Shown piece after piece: positions 35,319 through 47,049 of a DNA stretch of 64,000 bases. The translations under genes were made by a program, and so were the position numbers. The first letter of the stretch is position 1. Each line of letters opens with the position of its first letter. The notes beneath the pieces are model-generated. The model was not told the DNA's origin. It saw nothing but the letters and a program-made list of their open reading frames with translations, and searched no databases. The DNA is from Marsupella aquatica (taxonomy: Eukaryota; Marchantiophyta), in contig OZ316895.1 of the NCBI GenBank assembly GCA_973895155.1, positions 9,300,001-9,364,000 of the forward strand. Direction: 5' to 3'.

Positions 35319-38300
35319 TCACTTCGCAGCTGTACGGGGTATGCAATGCTGCGCCATGTTCGAGGAAGCAAAATTCTGCTGCTTCTTCAAGAAGTATGCA
35401 AAGGACAGCAACGTTTCTTTCTCTTCCACCACCTGAGCCGCGAAATGGCGTGCAACTGCTGGGATGAGCTCCTCCTGCACAAAATCCAAGCGCATCATGA
35501 GCCACTCACCCTTATGAGTGAAACTTACTCTTCGAAACCACTTTCGAGTGAAGGGAAAGCTATATCCCAGCCCCTTTGAAACGTGGGAATTGTACATCCT
35601 GATCAGAGAGAATGTACTGGACAACCCAAATCCTTCGATGAACTAAGGACACAAAAAAGGGGACGATTCGCTATTTTCAATTTGCGTCCACCTATTACCT
35701 TGCAACTGCTTGTCACGTCACTCAGCTTGTAGACGCGCCGGTATCGCTTCAGGGACAATGTCTGTTGAAAGGTTAACGATGAGCTTTTCGAGTGAGAAAT
35801 CGAAAACTCATTTGAGAGCTGAGAGGATTATGGCAAGAATGAAGAGATGTGCACAAACATCAGGACTAACAGCCCGTGAGCCTGTAATATTAGAAGGGAG
35901 CGCCAACTACCCCTCGCTGTCTACTCAACCGATTGTGCTCAGAATCAGAATCTGGCGCAGTCACCGGACGATGTACAACTAACCTCAAGTTTGGAAAGGT
36001 CCACTTGTAATGGTCTTCTTGAATTTCTGACCAACTGCACTTTGGGTTTTTGTTCGACGTCCTGTGACACGCAACGAAGATCAAAGCAAGTATGTGTATT
36101 AGTAGAGATTAGAGAGATCCGTTGAAGGAAACAATCATAATAGATTTGAACCCATCGGGCCATAGAGCACGGTGGTAAGGCCTTACCATGGGAGTCGAAT
36201 CCGAGTTTGGGTGATTTGTTGCCACCTGTTCTTGAGCTGGTGGACGGCCCGGCCGCTTCCTGTCTCCAAGCTCTTGGGCATTCTGGATATAAATTACGCA
36301 ATTGTCAGCCAAATGCGATAAAACTTTGATGAAAGGTGCTTTGCAAGAGAGGCGAAAAGTTAAGGCAGCATGAAGTCAATAATTTGCCACCTAGCCACTA
36401 GGCATGCTACCGAAGTCTGCCATTTCTGCACGGAGACCTTAAAGTGGACCAGAATAACTATTCAACACGATTTCGCGGAAGGTACCTCTCGGCAACTGGG
36501 GCAGAGGTAAAATGCAGCTGAATCCACTTTATTGCCAGCTCCAACCTCACAATCTACATGCACCCATCGACGACATGTACGATTGTCGCAACCAACCCAC
36601 TGCGCATCGAGAGGACACTCGCATTAGCTGGTCCCCACAACCAAAGATAATAGAAAATCAGTTTCCGCCTCATAAGTGTGATTGGAGACTGATGTGAAGA
36701 TTGTTCAAACAACTCATACAGCAAGACGTCGATCTAATCCATTGTGGGGATTGCTCTCTGGTTTGCTCTTTGCGGAGAGAGTAAGTGGCCAGGTGAAAGT
36801 AGCAAAAGCGATGAATGCCACACAACATCTAGACCTAACAAACCCGAACATGCAGGCAGAACAACATTGCACAAGAGAAGGGCCCGGCCAAAGGGTTCAT
36901 TGACTCAGCGTACGCTCGGCTAAGAATCGGCGGACATACCTGTCACGCATGATAAACTCTCAAGAGACATTCTTCGAAAATCTTACGCAGTAGTGACTGA
37001 CATTGCTCGGGTTCAAAATGGGCACAACGCTCTCAGAATGCTAGGAACCGGAACATAAAGTTATCAGTGTCACAACGACTCACGATGGTTACAACTTATA
37101 GAGCGAAAAGGCCGGTGGGCATTTTGGTCTGAGCGGATCAGAACACAATACCTCCTTTCCGTCGAAACTGTCGGGGTCCTTCTCGCGGTAGATCTGCACA
37201 CAGAATGGGCAGTACTTCCCCTGCAAGCAAACCAAAAACCCCTCAGGATTTGAGAGTAACGCTCGACATCGACGAAGAACGTGCACAAAGTGACGGAGCT
37301 CCAAAATCACCTACAACTGATAAATGAACGTTTACCTGATCGAAATTGATCTTGCAGGCGTTGCAAAGAGTGACATGCTTAGGCTCCTCCTCGCTGCCGT
37401 AGTTACGAACGTGCCAGCGGCAAGTCCTGTGAAAAGCCAACACTCCATTTTAGAGCTCTAGACGATGGCAACAGTTCCCTTGCCTACACAGATTCCGCTG
37501 TTGGGATGGCTCTAACTCATATCGATAGAAGGCGGATCGCAATTGAGACTGTAAACGACCAAGGAGTACGTAACATAGCGAGAGGCCCGACAACGGAATG
37601 TCCGCAGAGTGAATAAGCGTACCGCTTGCCAATTGTAAATCTTTGGGGCAAGAGACAGTTCAAGCACCTGCTCGAAGGAACAGCGGCAAGGCCGAGATAA
37701 AGATCAGGAAGGCAGACTGTGGATCGGGAGCCAAGACTCCTACCATGCACAAGTCATGGCTCACACAGGCTGACACATCCCAATGCAAACAAGTTATGCT
37801 TACAGAGGGATCAGTACGTCCATATTGTGGGTCCAGCTTTGGTCCCGCGCTGCCATTAGCAGACTCCATTCATTCAGAAACACACGCGGACCTTAAAGCA
37901 GAAAAATACTCAAAGCATTCCTATCCGTTCGTAAAAATTCTCGGAGCCACAGAATTTCCGATCCAGAGGAATGAAGAAAATCCAGAAGAATAGCACTAAA
38001 TGTAGTCCTCATAGGCTTCACTGTAAGAAATAATCTAATCTCCCCTCGGAAACTCCAGATTGTCATCACCAAGGACACCAGAAACGTGAAACAAAGATAA
38101 ACTACTAGACTGTCTTACCTGCGTGCAAGGCAAAATAAGGGACAACGTTCTCCTTTGAAATCAGTTCATCTCCATCAAAGATTTCAACGGAAAGCGTCTG
38201 AAGAGATCAATGCTCCAAACAATGAGTCCATGGTAGACGCATGCCTCGAAGAAACTACTGGACCTGAGATACACGCACTGCTCGCCTCCGAAGACTGGTT

Positions 38301-39064
38301 AAAGACGGTCACAAAGAGAATGCTTTCAATAAAACATCTCCCGCCGCGGACTAGCTCATAGAAAGAATTCCGGTGCTGGGAATAGTATTTCCGGCTCCGT
38401 ATTCCCAAATTTACCAGTTAAAGCTCACACAATCAGAGCTCCCAGTGAGAAGCACAAGACAGGAATGAAGGAAAGAGAACGCTCGCAACATTGCGAGAAT
38501 AAGCAAGCGCAAGTGTTTAGAAGATCCTCATGAGATAGCAACCAGGCCGTTTCGTCATAACAGATTTCCAGATGACTGCGCGAAGGCCCAGATCACAATG
38601 GAGATGGGAGATGGGACTGAGAGTTATTGGATCTGCCAATCCCATATCCTGAAAAGCTTGAGAAGACTCCCGGAGAAAATCTCACAGGGGATTTGCTATC
38701 CACTGGTAGTCTCCAATATCAACAAACCATGTTTAATAGGAGCGAACCTGACGAAACCTAACCGGCAACCCGAAACCTCCTCGGTATTTTTTAAATGTGC
38801 AGCGAAGCCGCCTGAGGCAATACTGGTAACAGTGAACTTGCCTTCAGAGATCCGCAAAATTTATGAAGCTTCAGTGCGCGTTGCCGTAGTATACCCGGGT
38901 CACACTGCTACTCGACAATTATGCAGTTCTAAGTAGTCCACAACACGGAATATGACGAAACTGCAAGAAGTAGAGCCAAAACCAAAATTGGTGAGAACTT
39001 ACGGTCCATCTCCGGGAGATGTCCGCTTGCAGTGGGGATTGGAGCAGAGCTGCGACGTTAGCAT
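35319..39064 (-). CDS. PHD finger, AT-hook and SAP30 Sin3-binding domain protein
   Basis: Eight exons close exactly in phase: 39003-39064, 37336-37426, 37152-37220, 36486-36599, 36187-36282, 35984-36061, 35699-35761 and 35319-35474. They total 729 nt, 242 aa. The start has LCSNPHCKRTSPGDG, then TCRWHV and TLCNACKINFDQ. A C4HC3 PHD-type finger follows: YCPFC, VGCDNRTCRRWVHVDCE, LCPSC. Then comes an AT-hook (RKRPGRPPA), and from LSKLE through YRRVYKL to AVARHFAAQVVEE a SAP30-type Sin3-binding domain. SAP30 domains tether proteins to the Sin3 histone-deacetylase complex, so the likely role is a nuclear chromatin-bound repressor subunit. The ATG at 39064 is the only Met after an in-frame TAA upstream. 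An acceptor at 39141 keeps the frame open, so an extra N-terminal exon upstream is possible. The first intron, about 1.6 kb, is unusually long. Confidence 0.88.
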
Positions 39065-39141
39065 TTGATCGAAGCAGTCAAATAGGACTAGATCATTCGA
39101 TGTAGGTGTGAAACTGGATACGACGTCGTGCTTCTCTTCAC

Positions 39142-40360
39142 CTGCTCGACCTCGAATTTAGGCGCGAAATTTACTGTAAGCCTTCAAGAAGTATGGTACG
39201 AGTTTCTCTCGAAGATGGTACCGAGTCCAGGTGCTCAACACGAGGTAACTTGCAACTGAGCTCTCGAATGTTGGGCCAAAATGAAAATCCTCGTGCCGAA
39301 ATGATCACTGTTGCTGATACTTGAAGTGGCGAGCTGTGCAATTTCATCTGAAAAGCCCTGACTACAGCAGTTTCCCACAAAGAGCAATAAGCTTCGGCAG
39401 AAAAACCTAACAGATATCCCACTCCTAGAATTCCAAGAATCCTGCCTCCCTGACTTACTTCAGACCACAACACGCAGACGTCCTCGCACAGGACTTGCCG
39501 GATAATACTTATCCAATCACGAGCGATGCACACTCCTCTGGGGATTCCCCGTAAGTCAAGACTCCTCCGATCGTGCTACAAAACCACTCCTTGCCAACAA
39601 TCCTGGCAGCCGCAGCCAATCCTTATCCCGGTGCTCCACAGAATTTTCCCTTGGCAGCAAATTGGTGTTCACCCGAGTTCTACAGAATGCTGAGCTCTAT
39701 CTATCCAATGATTCTGCCCCCTCCGCGGGACCGCTTGCTCGCTCAACGAAATCCTCGTCTCCACACATCAGCCGCGCCGCCCTGCTCCACACCAATCTCT
39801 CCGAATACGCGCGGGCAGAATTGTGCACACCTCGATATGATTCTCGCCCAACTGAAGTCGAAGAACACGTACGCACAAGAACTAACGACGACGAACGAAC
39901 GAAGAACAAAAAGGTCGACGAAGCCGAAGGACAACACACTGATTCTGCAGACAACAGATCCCGCTCGTATGAAGATCCACACCTCCCGGGTAAATCAGAT
40001 ATCCACCAGATAAACACATAACACAAGAAACTATAACTCACGGTCCGCGACAATAATCGAGAAAAAGACTCCACTTCACAGGAAACACAACCTCCTCCAC
40101 CAACAAACACAAACAAACACACTCGACATTCTGATCGCGATCTGTACGGATATCTCTAGGACTCGGTCACCGTCAGATCTATCTGTCGAACGGCTGAGAT
40201 GACCTTCTAACGCTAACCATATCGCCTTTCTCATTGCTCACTGTACGCAGTTCGTCTGCCCGACGCGGTTCTGGATCGCGAACGTCTTTACTTACTAATG
40301 CCGATCATTGTTGCTATTTTTTAATAAAGGTTTATTCTATTAATTATTATTAGTCGCCCT
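39142..40360 (-). promoter_or_regulatory. Probable 5' region of the PHD/SAP30 gene
   Basis: The DNA upstream is relatively GC-rich with CpG-containing clusters at 39700-40280, as in plant promoter or leader DNA. No conserved upstream coding exon was recognised on the minus strand. Precise transcription signals cannot be placed. Confidence 0.3.
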
Positions 40361-40470
40361 GTTGCACTGGCCAGCGCAGCCGTGAACCGCGTGACGCCCC
40401 CGCCGGGAGCCCATGCCCGGTGACCTGAAACCCGCCAGTCCACCGGCAGGCAAAAAATTTCTCACTCCCC
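40361..40470. other. Isolated GC-rich block
   Basis: A sharply GC-rich stretch (CGTGACGCCCCCGCCGGGAG...) sits in AT-rich surroundings. It has no ORF and no recognised RNA fold. It may be the edge of an unrecognised repeat. Confidence 0.4.
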
Positions 40471-41430
40471 CTACAAACAAGACCATTTCCGTCTCTGACA
40501 CTTTAACTAACGCAGGACCTGTTTATTGCATATTGTCCCCCTGAGCCTGATATAGTTACTGCTCTTCATTATGACCTCCTCGGCCAGTTACCTACACAGG
40601 ATTCCAGTAACTTTGGAGTAAAAGTACCGTCTTACCTCTTAGTAAATTAAAGTACAAATGGAGGAGGAGATGCCAATGTCCAAACACAAGGGTTGCTTGT
40701 TTGTTGCTCCCAGTGCTTTTTACAGATAAAGCTCGATCCAAGCCGTCAGCACAACAGCATTGACGACTCAGATCTATCCGGTTGGATTTCGCAGCACCGG
40801 AGACATCCAAGACTTTAGCTGTAGCAGAATTCCAAATAAAGCGATTGTGTTTTCCTCCGGAAAAGCTTTACCACCGCCCAAGCTCCGAAACGGCGATCCC
40901 CAGGATTGCTATGCTTATCGGGTGGGTACGAGACACAGTACTATTTAAAACGGATTTTCCCTCAGAGTATGGTAGCTCACTAATTATTATCATGAAGTCC
41001 TTGTTATTATATTTTGTCTTTATATTTAGACTTTTATTAGAAACAGCTCCCATCCTATTTGAGTAACTCTTTGAAAATTTTGGCAGAATGATTGGCTCAC
41101 ACTGCAGTAACTAACTAGTGGGGCAAACTCAAATCTCAAATTTATAAGGGAGGATAAAGTACTAGAGAATAATAGGGCACAGATTGACGAACACAAAAAT
41201 AGCAGAATGATTGGCTCAACTAACTAACGGAAATAAAGTGTGAGAAACTCTAAATCTAAAATTTTGTTTTGGAGGATAAAATAGTAGAGAATGATATGGC
41301 ACAGATTGACAAAAGACATCCTAGAGGAATAGAAAATACACTGTAGACGGACAAAGGGCAAAGGACAACTCCTGAAGGAAAGAGAATATACCTCAAAGGT
41401 GTATCACCTGAGTGACTGTTCCTGTATAAG

Positions 41431-41460
41431 GGGCATGAGCCCATTGCCAGTGCGTTGCAC
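41431..41460 (-). mobile_element. Degenerate Helitron 3' end
   Basis: On the minus strand GTGCAACGCAC forms the same hairpin as the intact Helitron, followed by TGGCAATGGG and CTCA where CTAG is expected. No matching 5' end was located upstream, so this is an orphan terminus. Confidence 0.5.
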
Positions 41461-42999
41461 AATTGTCATTAGAGTTTATTTCACTGTTGTGGCCATTTCA
41501 TTATTGTGATTAATTCACCATTACAACCATTTATGTTTGCTACCTTTGTTGCAAAAAATCATTTAGGATTAGGGTCAATGTAACTCAAAAAAATACTTCA
41601 TAGAGAAAGATTACAAAACTATGGTTTCTGGTTTCCAATGCATTCTTCATAGCTATGAAAGTTGGCTAAGTTCCATCTCACAGAAAACTCTCCCACTTTA
41701 GGCAGACTTGAAAATTTTCACTTTATTTGTCTTCGTTTATTATGCAAACTTCAAATACTTTTAAAAACACTAGAAAACAAATTCATAAACTCAAAAACTA
41801 TTCATAGCATTGGTTTTTTAATTGTTTTATGGGGAGACAAGTATACTTTTTGTTTGGAAAATGTACTTTATTCATCATGATTTGTCTAGTAATGACAAAA
41901 ACAAAATTCTCATCAATTTTAATGGCTGGCAAATGGAAACAAAGAAAAAACCCATAAATGTAGAATCATAATGATCATGTTGGTAAGAAAGTAACTTTAT
42001 ATACAGCCACCTTCATGAGAGGAGAAACATACTGATTTCATTTCTGTTTTTTAAATGTATGTTTTACTAATCAATAGAAAGTCATAGCCTTATTTTTGTA
42101 GAGATTTTATAATAATGGAATAATTTAATGTTTTGAGAATAGTTGACTATTCTTGAATGTGTAAGTGAGTTTGAGATTATGCTTATGACTTTTTTGGTGT
42201 GCATTCAAGGAATATGTTTGAATGAGGCATGGGGGGAGCTACACTCAAGTGGCATCCAAGATTTTTTTTAACATTTCTCATGGTGACTACCATCAAGGTA
42301 AATGTTTATATCAGTGCATATTTTTTATGACTAGAATTTGTGTTTATTTGTTATTTGTGAAGTGACTTGGTATTTTGTCCATTCAATTGACATGAGCAAT
42401 TTTGTGTGAGTTTGTAGACAAATTTTGGCATAGCTAAGAAACAACCCCAAGCTATCAACTAAGCTTGAAATAGAGGTTTGTTTCTCTTTTTTTTCCCCAT
42501 TGAATAAGTGTGATTGCTAAAGTTGTTCACTCATAAAGCTAAATCAAGCATGGACTATCTATAATTTAAAATCTAATTTTCACACATGTTATATTATCAT
42601 AATAGTGTTTATTTTCAAATAAATTATCAGAAAAGCTAAAAATTTATAGCATTATCATATATGGATGTACAAATATAAGTATATTAATTATTTACCACAA
42701 CATTAGAGCTTCTATTTGAATCAACACAATAGATTTATCCAATCTTAACAAAACTATTATAAGTATTCATCATTTGCAATTTCTTTGTAAAAAGCAATGC
42801 TCTTGGTAGGTAGATGAGTCTTTTGTAATTGTGTTTCATATTTTTATGATTATCTTAGCTCATTACATATTCAGAAAGTGAAATTTGCCCTTTGTTGGAT
42901 TCCAAAAATGGAGAAGTTAGCTCTTTGTACCTAAAGTTATTCACTTAAGTTTACTATCAATCAGGTACTATAATTATAAGGTGCATATCATATTATTCG

Positions 43000-43225
43000 A
43001 GTTAAGGCAATAAACTATAGTACGCACATATGCAAAGGTCGGTGTAATGTTTGACCCCAATTATAACTTCAAAATCAATATAAGGTTACAAGTTAAGGCA
43101 TTCTGTTACACACATCCGCAAGGGTCGGTGTATTGTTTGACCCCAGTTGTACCCTCAGAATCAATATAAAATTACAAGTTAAGGCATCCTGGTACACACA
43201 TCTGCAAGGGTCGGTGTAAATACAT
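43000..43225. repeat. Imperfect 91-96 bp tandem repeat
   Basis: AGTTAAGGCA starts units at 43000, 43091 and 43187. Each unit carries ACACA...GCAAGGGTCGGTGTA and, in the first two, TGTTTGACCCCA. Confidence 0.8.
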
Positions 43226-43624
43226 GAACTTCAATGTAAGCTTCACCATGACCAAACCCTCGCTTATTCACCCCACTTTCCTCATGATCTTTCACCCCTA
43301 CTTATATTTTAGTACTCTTTCCCAATTTACTTGTGTGGCGTCAAGAGGTTGAGAGAATGCTTTATATGTTGCTTACCAAGCTTATTTATTTATTTTATTG
43401 CAATTAATCCTTTTAAAATATACTTTATACCCAACCTGAATATTTTTCAAATATTGATTTTTTTTCAAAGCCCACATATTGCCCAAGTTCTTCTTATTCT
43501 TTAGGCACCATAAAGGGCATAATCTAGTTATGTCAACATCCAAGCATGGATAGGTTTAGTTTGATAGAGTTGTTTGTGTTGAGAAGTGACATTATTCTTC
43601 ACACGAGGCATCACACACAAAAGT

Positions 43625-43850
43625 AATATAGATCGTTGGATTCAAAACATCTAATGGTATAAAAGTCCTTTTTGAGCTAAGAGACCACACGAGTATTGAC
43701 ATACAAAATGAATCTGGATGGTTGGATTCATAACATCTAACGGTATGAAAGCTCATTTTCAGTTGAGAGGCCACACAAGCCTTCACACAAGTCTTCTACA
43801 CAAAATGGATGTAGATCGTTCGATTCAAACCATCTAATGGCTGGATATTT
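43625..43850. repeat. Imperfect tandem repeat of about 85-100 bp
   Basis: Three units share a GGTTGGATTCAxAACATCTAA-type core at about 43630, 43712 and 43812, with related flanks about ACACAAAATG. Confidence 0.65.
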
Positions 43851-45130
43851 ACGGGTTGACGTGGAATTTTGACAAAATTTTCAGATTTACGGAAGTCTCT
43901 AACTAGACCCGTAAAAAGCGCCCTCCCCCTTCCCCCCCCCCCCCCCCCCCGCGCGGTTTCCTTTTGCATTTCGCTTGTGTACTAGTGTACTAGAGTTTTC
44001 AGGGTTAATGGGGAGTCATGGATACTTTGACAACTAGCGGTCCTTAAACCCTAACTAGAGACGGACCCTAATCAGGCCTGTGACCAAAGGGGGTTTGGTC
44101 ACATTAGGCTGAACATAATTTTTTTATTATTAAATACACTTAACTTAACACACAAAAAATGAATAAAAACAAAAAGAAACAAAGTAAACATAAAAGACAA
44201 AGCATCAAATGTTCTTCTCATCTCTTTTCCTCTGCCATCATGATCTGGCCTGAATACAAATACTATACACAATACATTGGATTTGTTTTGGTCGTTTTAG
44301 AACAAGAGAAATTGTATAGAAGTCCATTGTATCTGTAGGTATTGCACAACAAAAGTATCTTGGGGGACTTTTTTGGTCCCCCATCACATAGATGAACAGA
44401 CCATAGTTCAGCCAATTAGAGATGAGGAGGAAAAGAAACGGGAAAAGGATACTGTGCTATCCCTGTTTTTTTATGCACCTTCGCTTTCCTTTATGCTCTC
44501 ATTTGGAGTCATGATCTACAGTAGAGGACTCACTCTAGAAAGTAAGCCTAGGGAGTAGCTATTGATTCCTGTTTACTAGTGAGATGCAGGGTGCCAAATA
44601 ACTATTCACTGAAAACTAGAGGTGTGAGTATCATCTTGTCTTGTTTTTGGGAAACAATACCATTGTGCTCGGCAGGGCAACTTTTGTGATACTTAGTTCT
44701 GGAGAGTACTTTGCATCTGTTTTTACTACGCTCCATCAAAGTATCCTGAACTGACCTTTGCGAATAGGAAGCTTTAGTTGCTCATCCTTCACTTCACTAA
44801 ATTATTTTTCGAACGTCACCAAATCTTGATCATCCTTCATCCTTGAAACTCTAAAACTCTAAAGCTGAAAATTAATATAAGTCACAAAGTGGACCACTAG
44901 ATGTAATGAAACCAATAACTCATCCCAAATTAAAATTTTGTTTTGCCTGACATTAATCTCTGGTTCAGAGCCAAACAAGTCCCTCCACTCCCCCAAAGAA
45001 TTCAAAAAGCAGTTTTTGAAAGAATTTGTTAACTCTAAACCAAATTGCTAAATGAGGCTAACTCTTGCCTGAGGATACAGGATCCCCAAAGCCATGACAA
45101 ACTTTCAAAAACACACCCTGAGAACAATGA

Positions 45131-46424
45131 CTTACTATAAACTGTCCATAACAATGAAACGTAATGCAAAGAATTCCTGAGGAACACCCTCAAGATTGGC
45201 CTCCCACAGAGTTGGGCAGCACCTGCATATTTTTATGGTACTACAATTTATGCTAGTCCTTGAAAGGCTCAGTGAAAAGGAACCCATTATTGTAGATTTT
45301 AATGGATATGAATATACATTGGGGGATTTCTTTGAATTTTGAGTCATGGAAATCCTGGCATGCACTGTTGCCAGAAATTTTCAGCCATGACCCTGACCAA
45401 AACCCAACTTTGGGGAAAAATTAATCCAGGGGCTTTGGGTTTGAGACAGGTCACAATATCTGCCCACTGGGAACTCAGCATCATTGAATTTTTATATTCC
45501 ATTGTTTTTTTCTGAAGGGTGGCAACAATTCTAGAAGAACACCAGGACATTCGCGCAAAGCAATTTTGAGTGCACTGATCACCGGAGTTAGTGGCAGTAG
45601 ATGTTTTTGGAAGCCCTTCTCTGAAACCCCACAGTTTTGACCCACATCCCGGGCTGCAACATCCCAGTTGTGTAAAACCTCTCCGGACCAGAAACTTTGA
45701 GACTCCTTACGGGGTGTCAATACCGGCATGGGAGAGTATGGGAGGTCCGTCCGCTCCATCTGACATTCAGTGTCTCAAAACTCCGATGAATTGCAAACCC
45801 ATCCCTTCGTCCTGTCCACGCACTGCCTGACGGTAGGCAATCTGTTTCTCCGGAGATCCTATGTCGACATCTTCGTTACTGCGATTGAATGTGTAAGCTG
45901 GCATCGCCTGTATGTGCGAACAAGCACCACCCTGCTGATTCCAGGAAGATCTGTGCCGCGCGTTCGTTGATATCCAGACTGGATTCTCCTCAAGGATCAG
46001 GACGCCATCCTCAAACAGACATTGACCCTGTAAATTATTCTACTGTAACCCACCACTTGAATTGGATTGACGACAGGCCATGCTGAAATTTTGGCATGTT
46101 GTTCTCTTTTATTGATTCTAAACCCTCAACCAATGGAGTCTCTGAGGGAAGAGCCAATCTCTTTTCCGCAGGATTTCTGGGTTATCAGAAACCACAGATC
46201 ATGTAAAATCCTCATCTCATGTTTTCAAATGGAGCCGATCCGATAAGGCAACTTGAGAGGATTTTGTGCTTTCTCAATCAAGTACCAGCCCTGAGACCTG
46301 GAATCTGTGGGACACACATCGACATGCACCGTCTGCGGTCTAGCCAAAAATATGCATTGTAGCAGTCAACAGAAACGAGGGCTGGTTTGACTTTAAAGAA
46401 ACACAGTAACATCATAAGCAGTCG
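45131..46424. other. Interval with no recognised gene
   Basis: Frames around 45500-45970 on both strands are longer than average for the region and locally less AT-rich, but no domain, splice chain or homologue could be recognised. Confidence 0.35.
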
Positions 46425-46793
46425 CTAGAACAAATCAGAAGTGAAACACTGTGTTGTTGTCAACAGTCGAGACACGCTAGACTTCGAATGACATTCGTTC
46501 GTTGCCATAGGGACATGAGGGTCAAGTATCACTGCGTTTGCTTGATCTCGCTTCTCATCGGAGTAACTACGCAATGAACTTACAGAAAGAAAACAAGATG
46601 ATCCATCGATCAGTGACTCAACTTGGTTCGCACTTCCTGTGTCTGTGCAATCGTCAGGATGAGAACATGAACTTACTGCTGAACATGAGTTTTCGATGAG
46701 AGTACAAAAACAGACAGACGAATTCAAAGAGGAGTGCCGCCCTTCAGCTGATGCCAACGACTTTCCACTTGGAATCTGAACGCACTGTGGCAA
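46425..46793 (-). CDS. Possible coding segment, unknown
   Basis: A 122-codon frame ends in a stop and has polar, protein-like composition with many Ser, Cys and Thr residues (for example VESLIDGSSCF, then SLRSYSDEKRDQANAV). It lies in a locally GC-richer island (46400-47050). No family, signal peptide or membrane segment is recognised and no convincing exon partners were found. It could be one exon of a gene or a chance frame. Confidence 0.2.
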   Translation of the reverse strand: MPQCVQIPSGKSLASAEGRHSSLNSSVCFCTLIENSCSAVSSCSHPDDCTDTGSANQVESLIDGSSCFLSVSSLRSYSDEKRDQANAVILDPHVPMATNECHSKSSVSRLLTTTQCFTSDLF

Positions 46794-47049
46794 CTTCCTA
46801 AAGGGGCATGGGGCTCACCGTCTTGTGATGGACGTCCATATCGAGTGCCAGAAAGCACGTGACTTTTAGTGTCGTTTGCGACGGGACAATTTGCAAACAC
46901 GACGGAACCTCCCACGACTGTACCTCCAGCGATGAAAACCCAAAAAGCAATTCTGTGAGTCTCATTCCGTCACGGAAAGGCTTCATCCCGTCGAGGCATG
47001 ACCCGTGGGCTCCATCAACGGGCAGACGTGAGCCCGTCCACGTCTGACA

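Larger units (their letters stand above)
41470..45130. other. AT-rich, gene-free interval
   Basis: Only short frames with no family resemblance. Contains two imperfect tandem-repeat blocks and a C-run at about 43930-43950. Confidence 0.5.

Noticed and set aside
35167-35505. Alternative minus-strand frame overlapping the last PHD/SAP30 exon
   Set aside because: The other frame continues the SAP30 domain in phase and ends in a stop; this one is its shadow.
38598-38936. 112-codon plus-strand frame
   Set aside because: Lies within the long first intron of the PHD/SAP30 gene on the opposite strand and has no recognisable domain.
39171-40122. Several frames of 90-140 codons upstream of the PHD/SAP30 gene
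   Set aside because: They overlap on both strands in CpG-richer promoter-like DNA, match no family and do not splice in phase onto the gene.
43000-43225. CRISPR-like array
   Set aside because: Three imperfect units of about 91-96 bp without short conserved repeats and unique spacers; this is ordinary tandem duplication in a plant genome.
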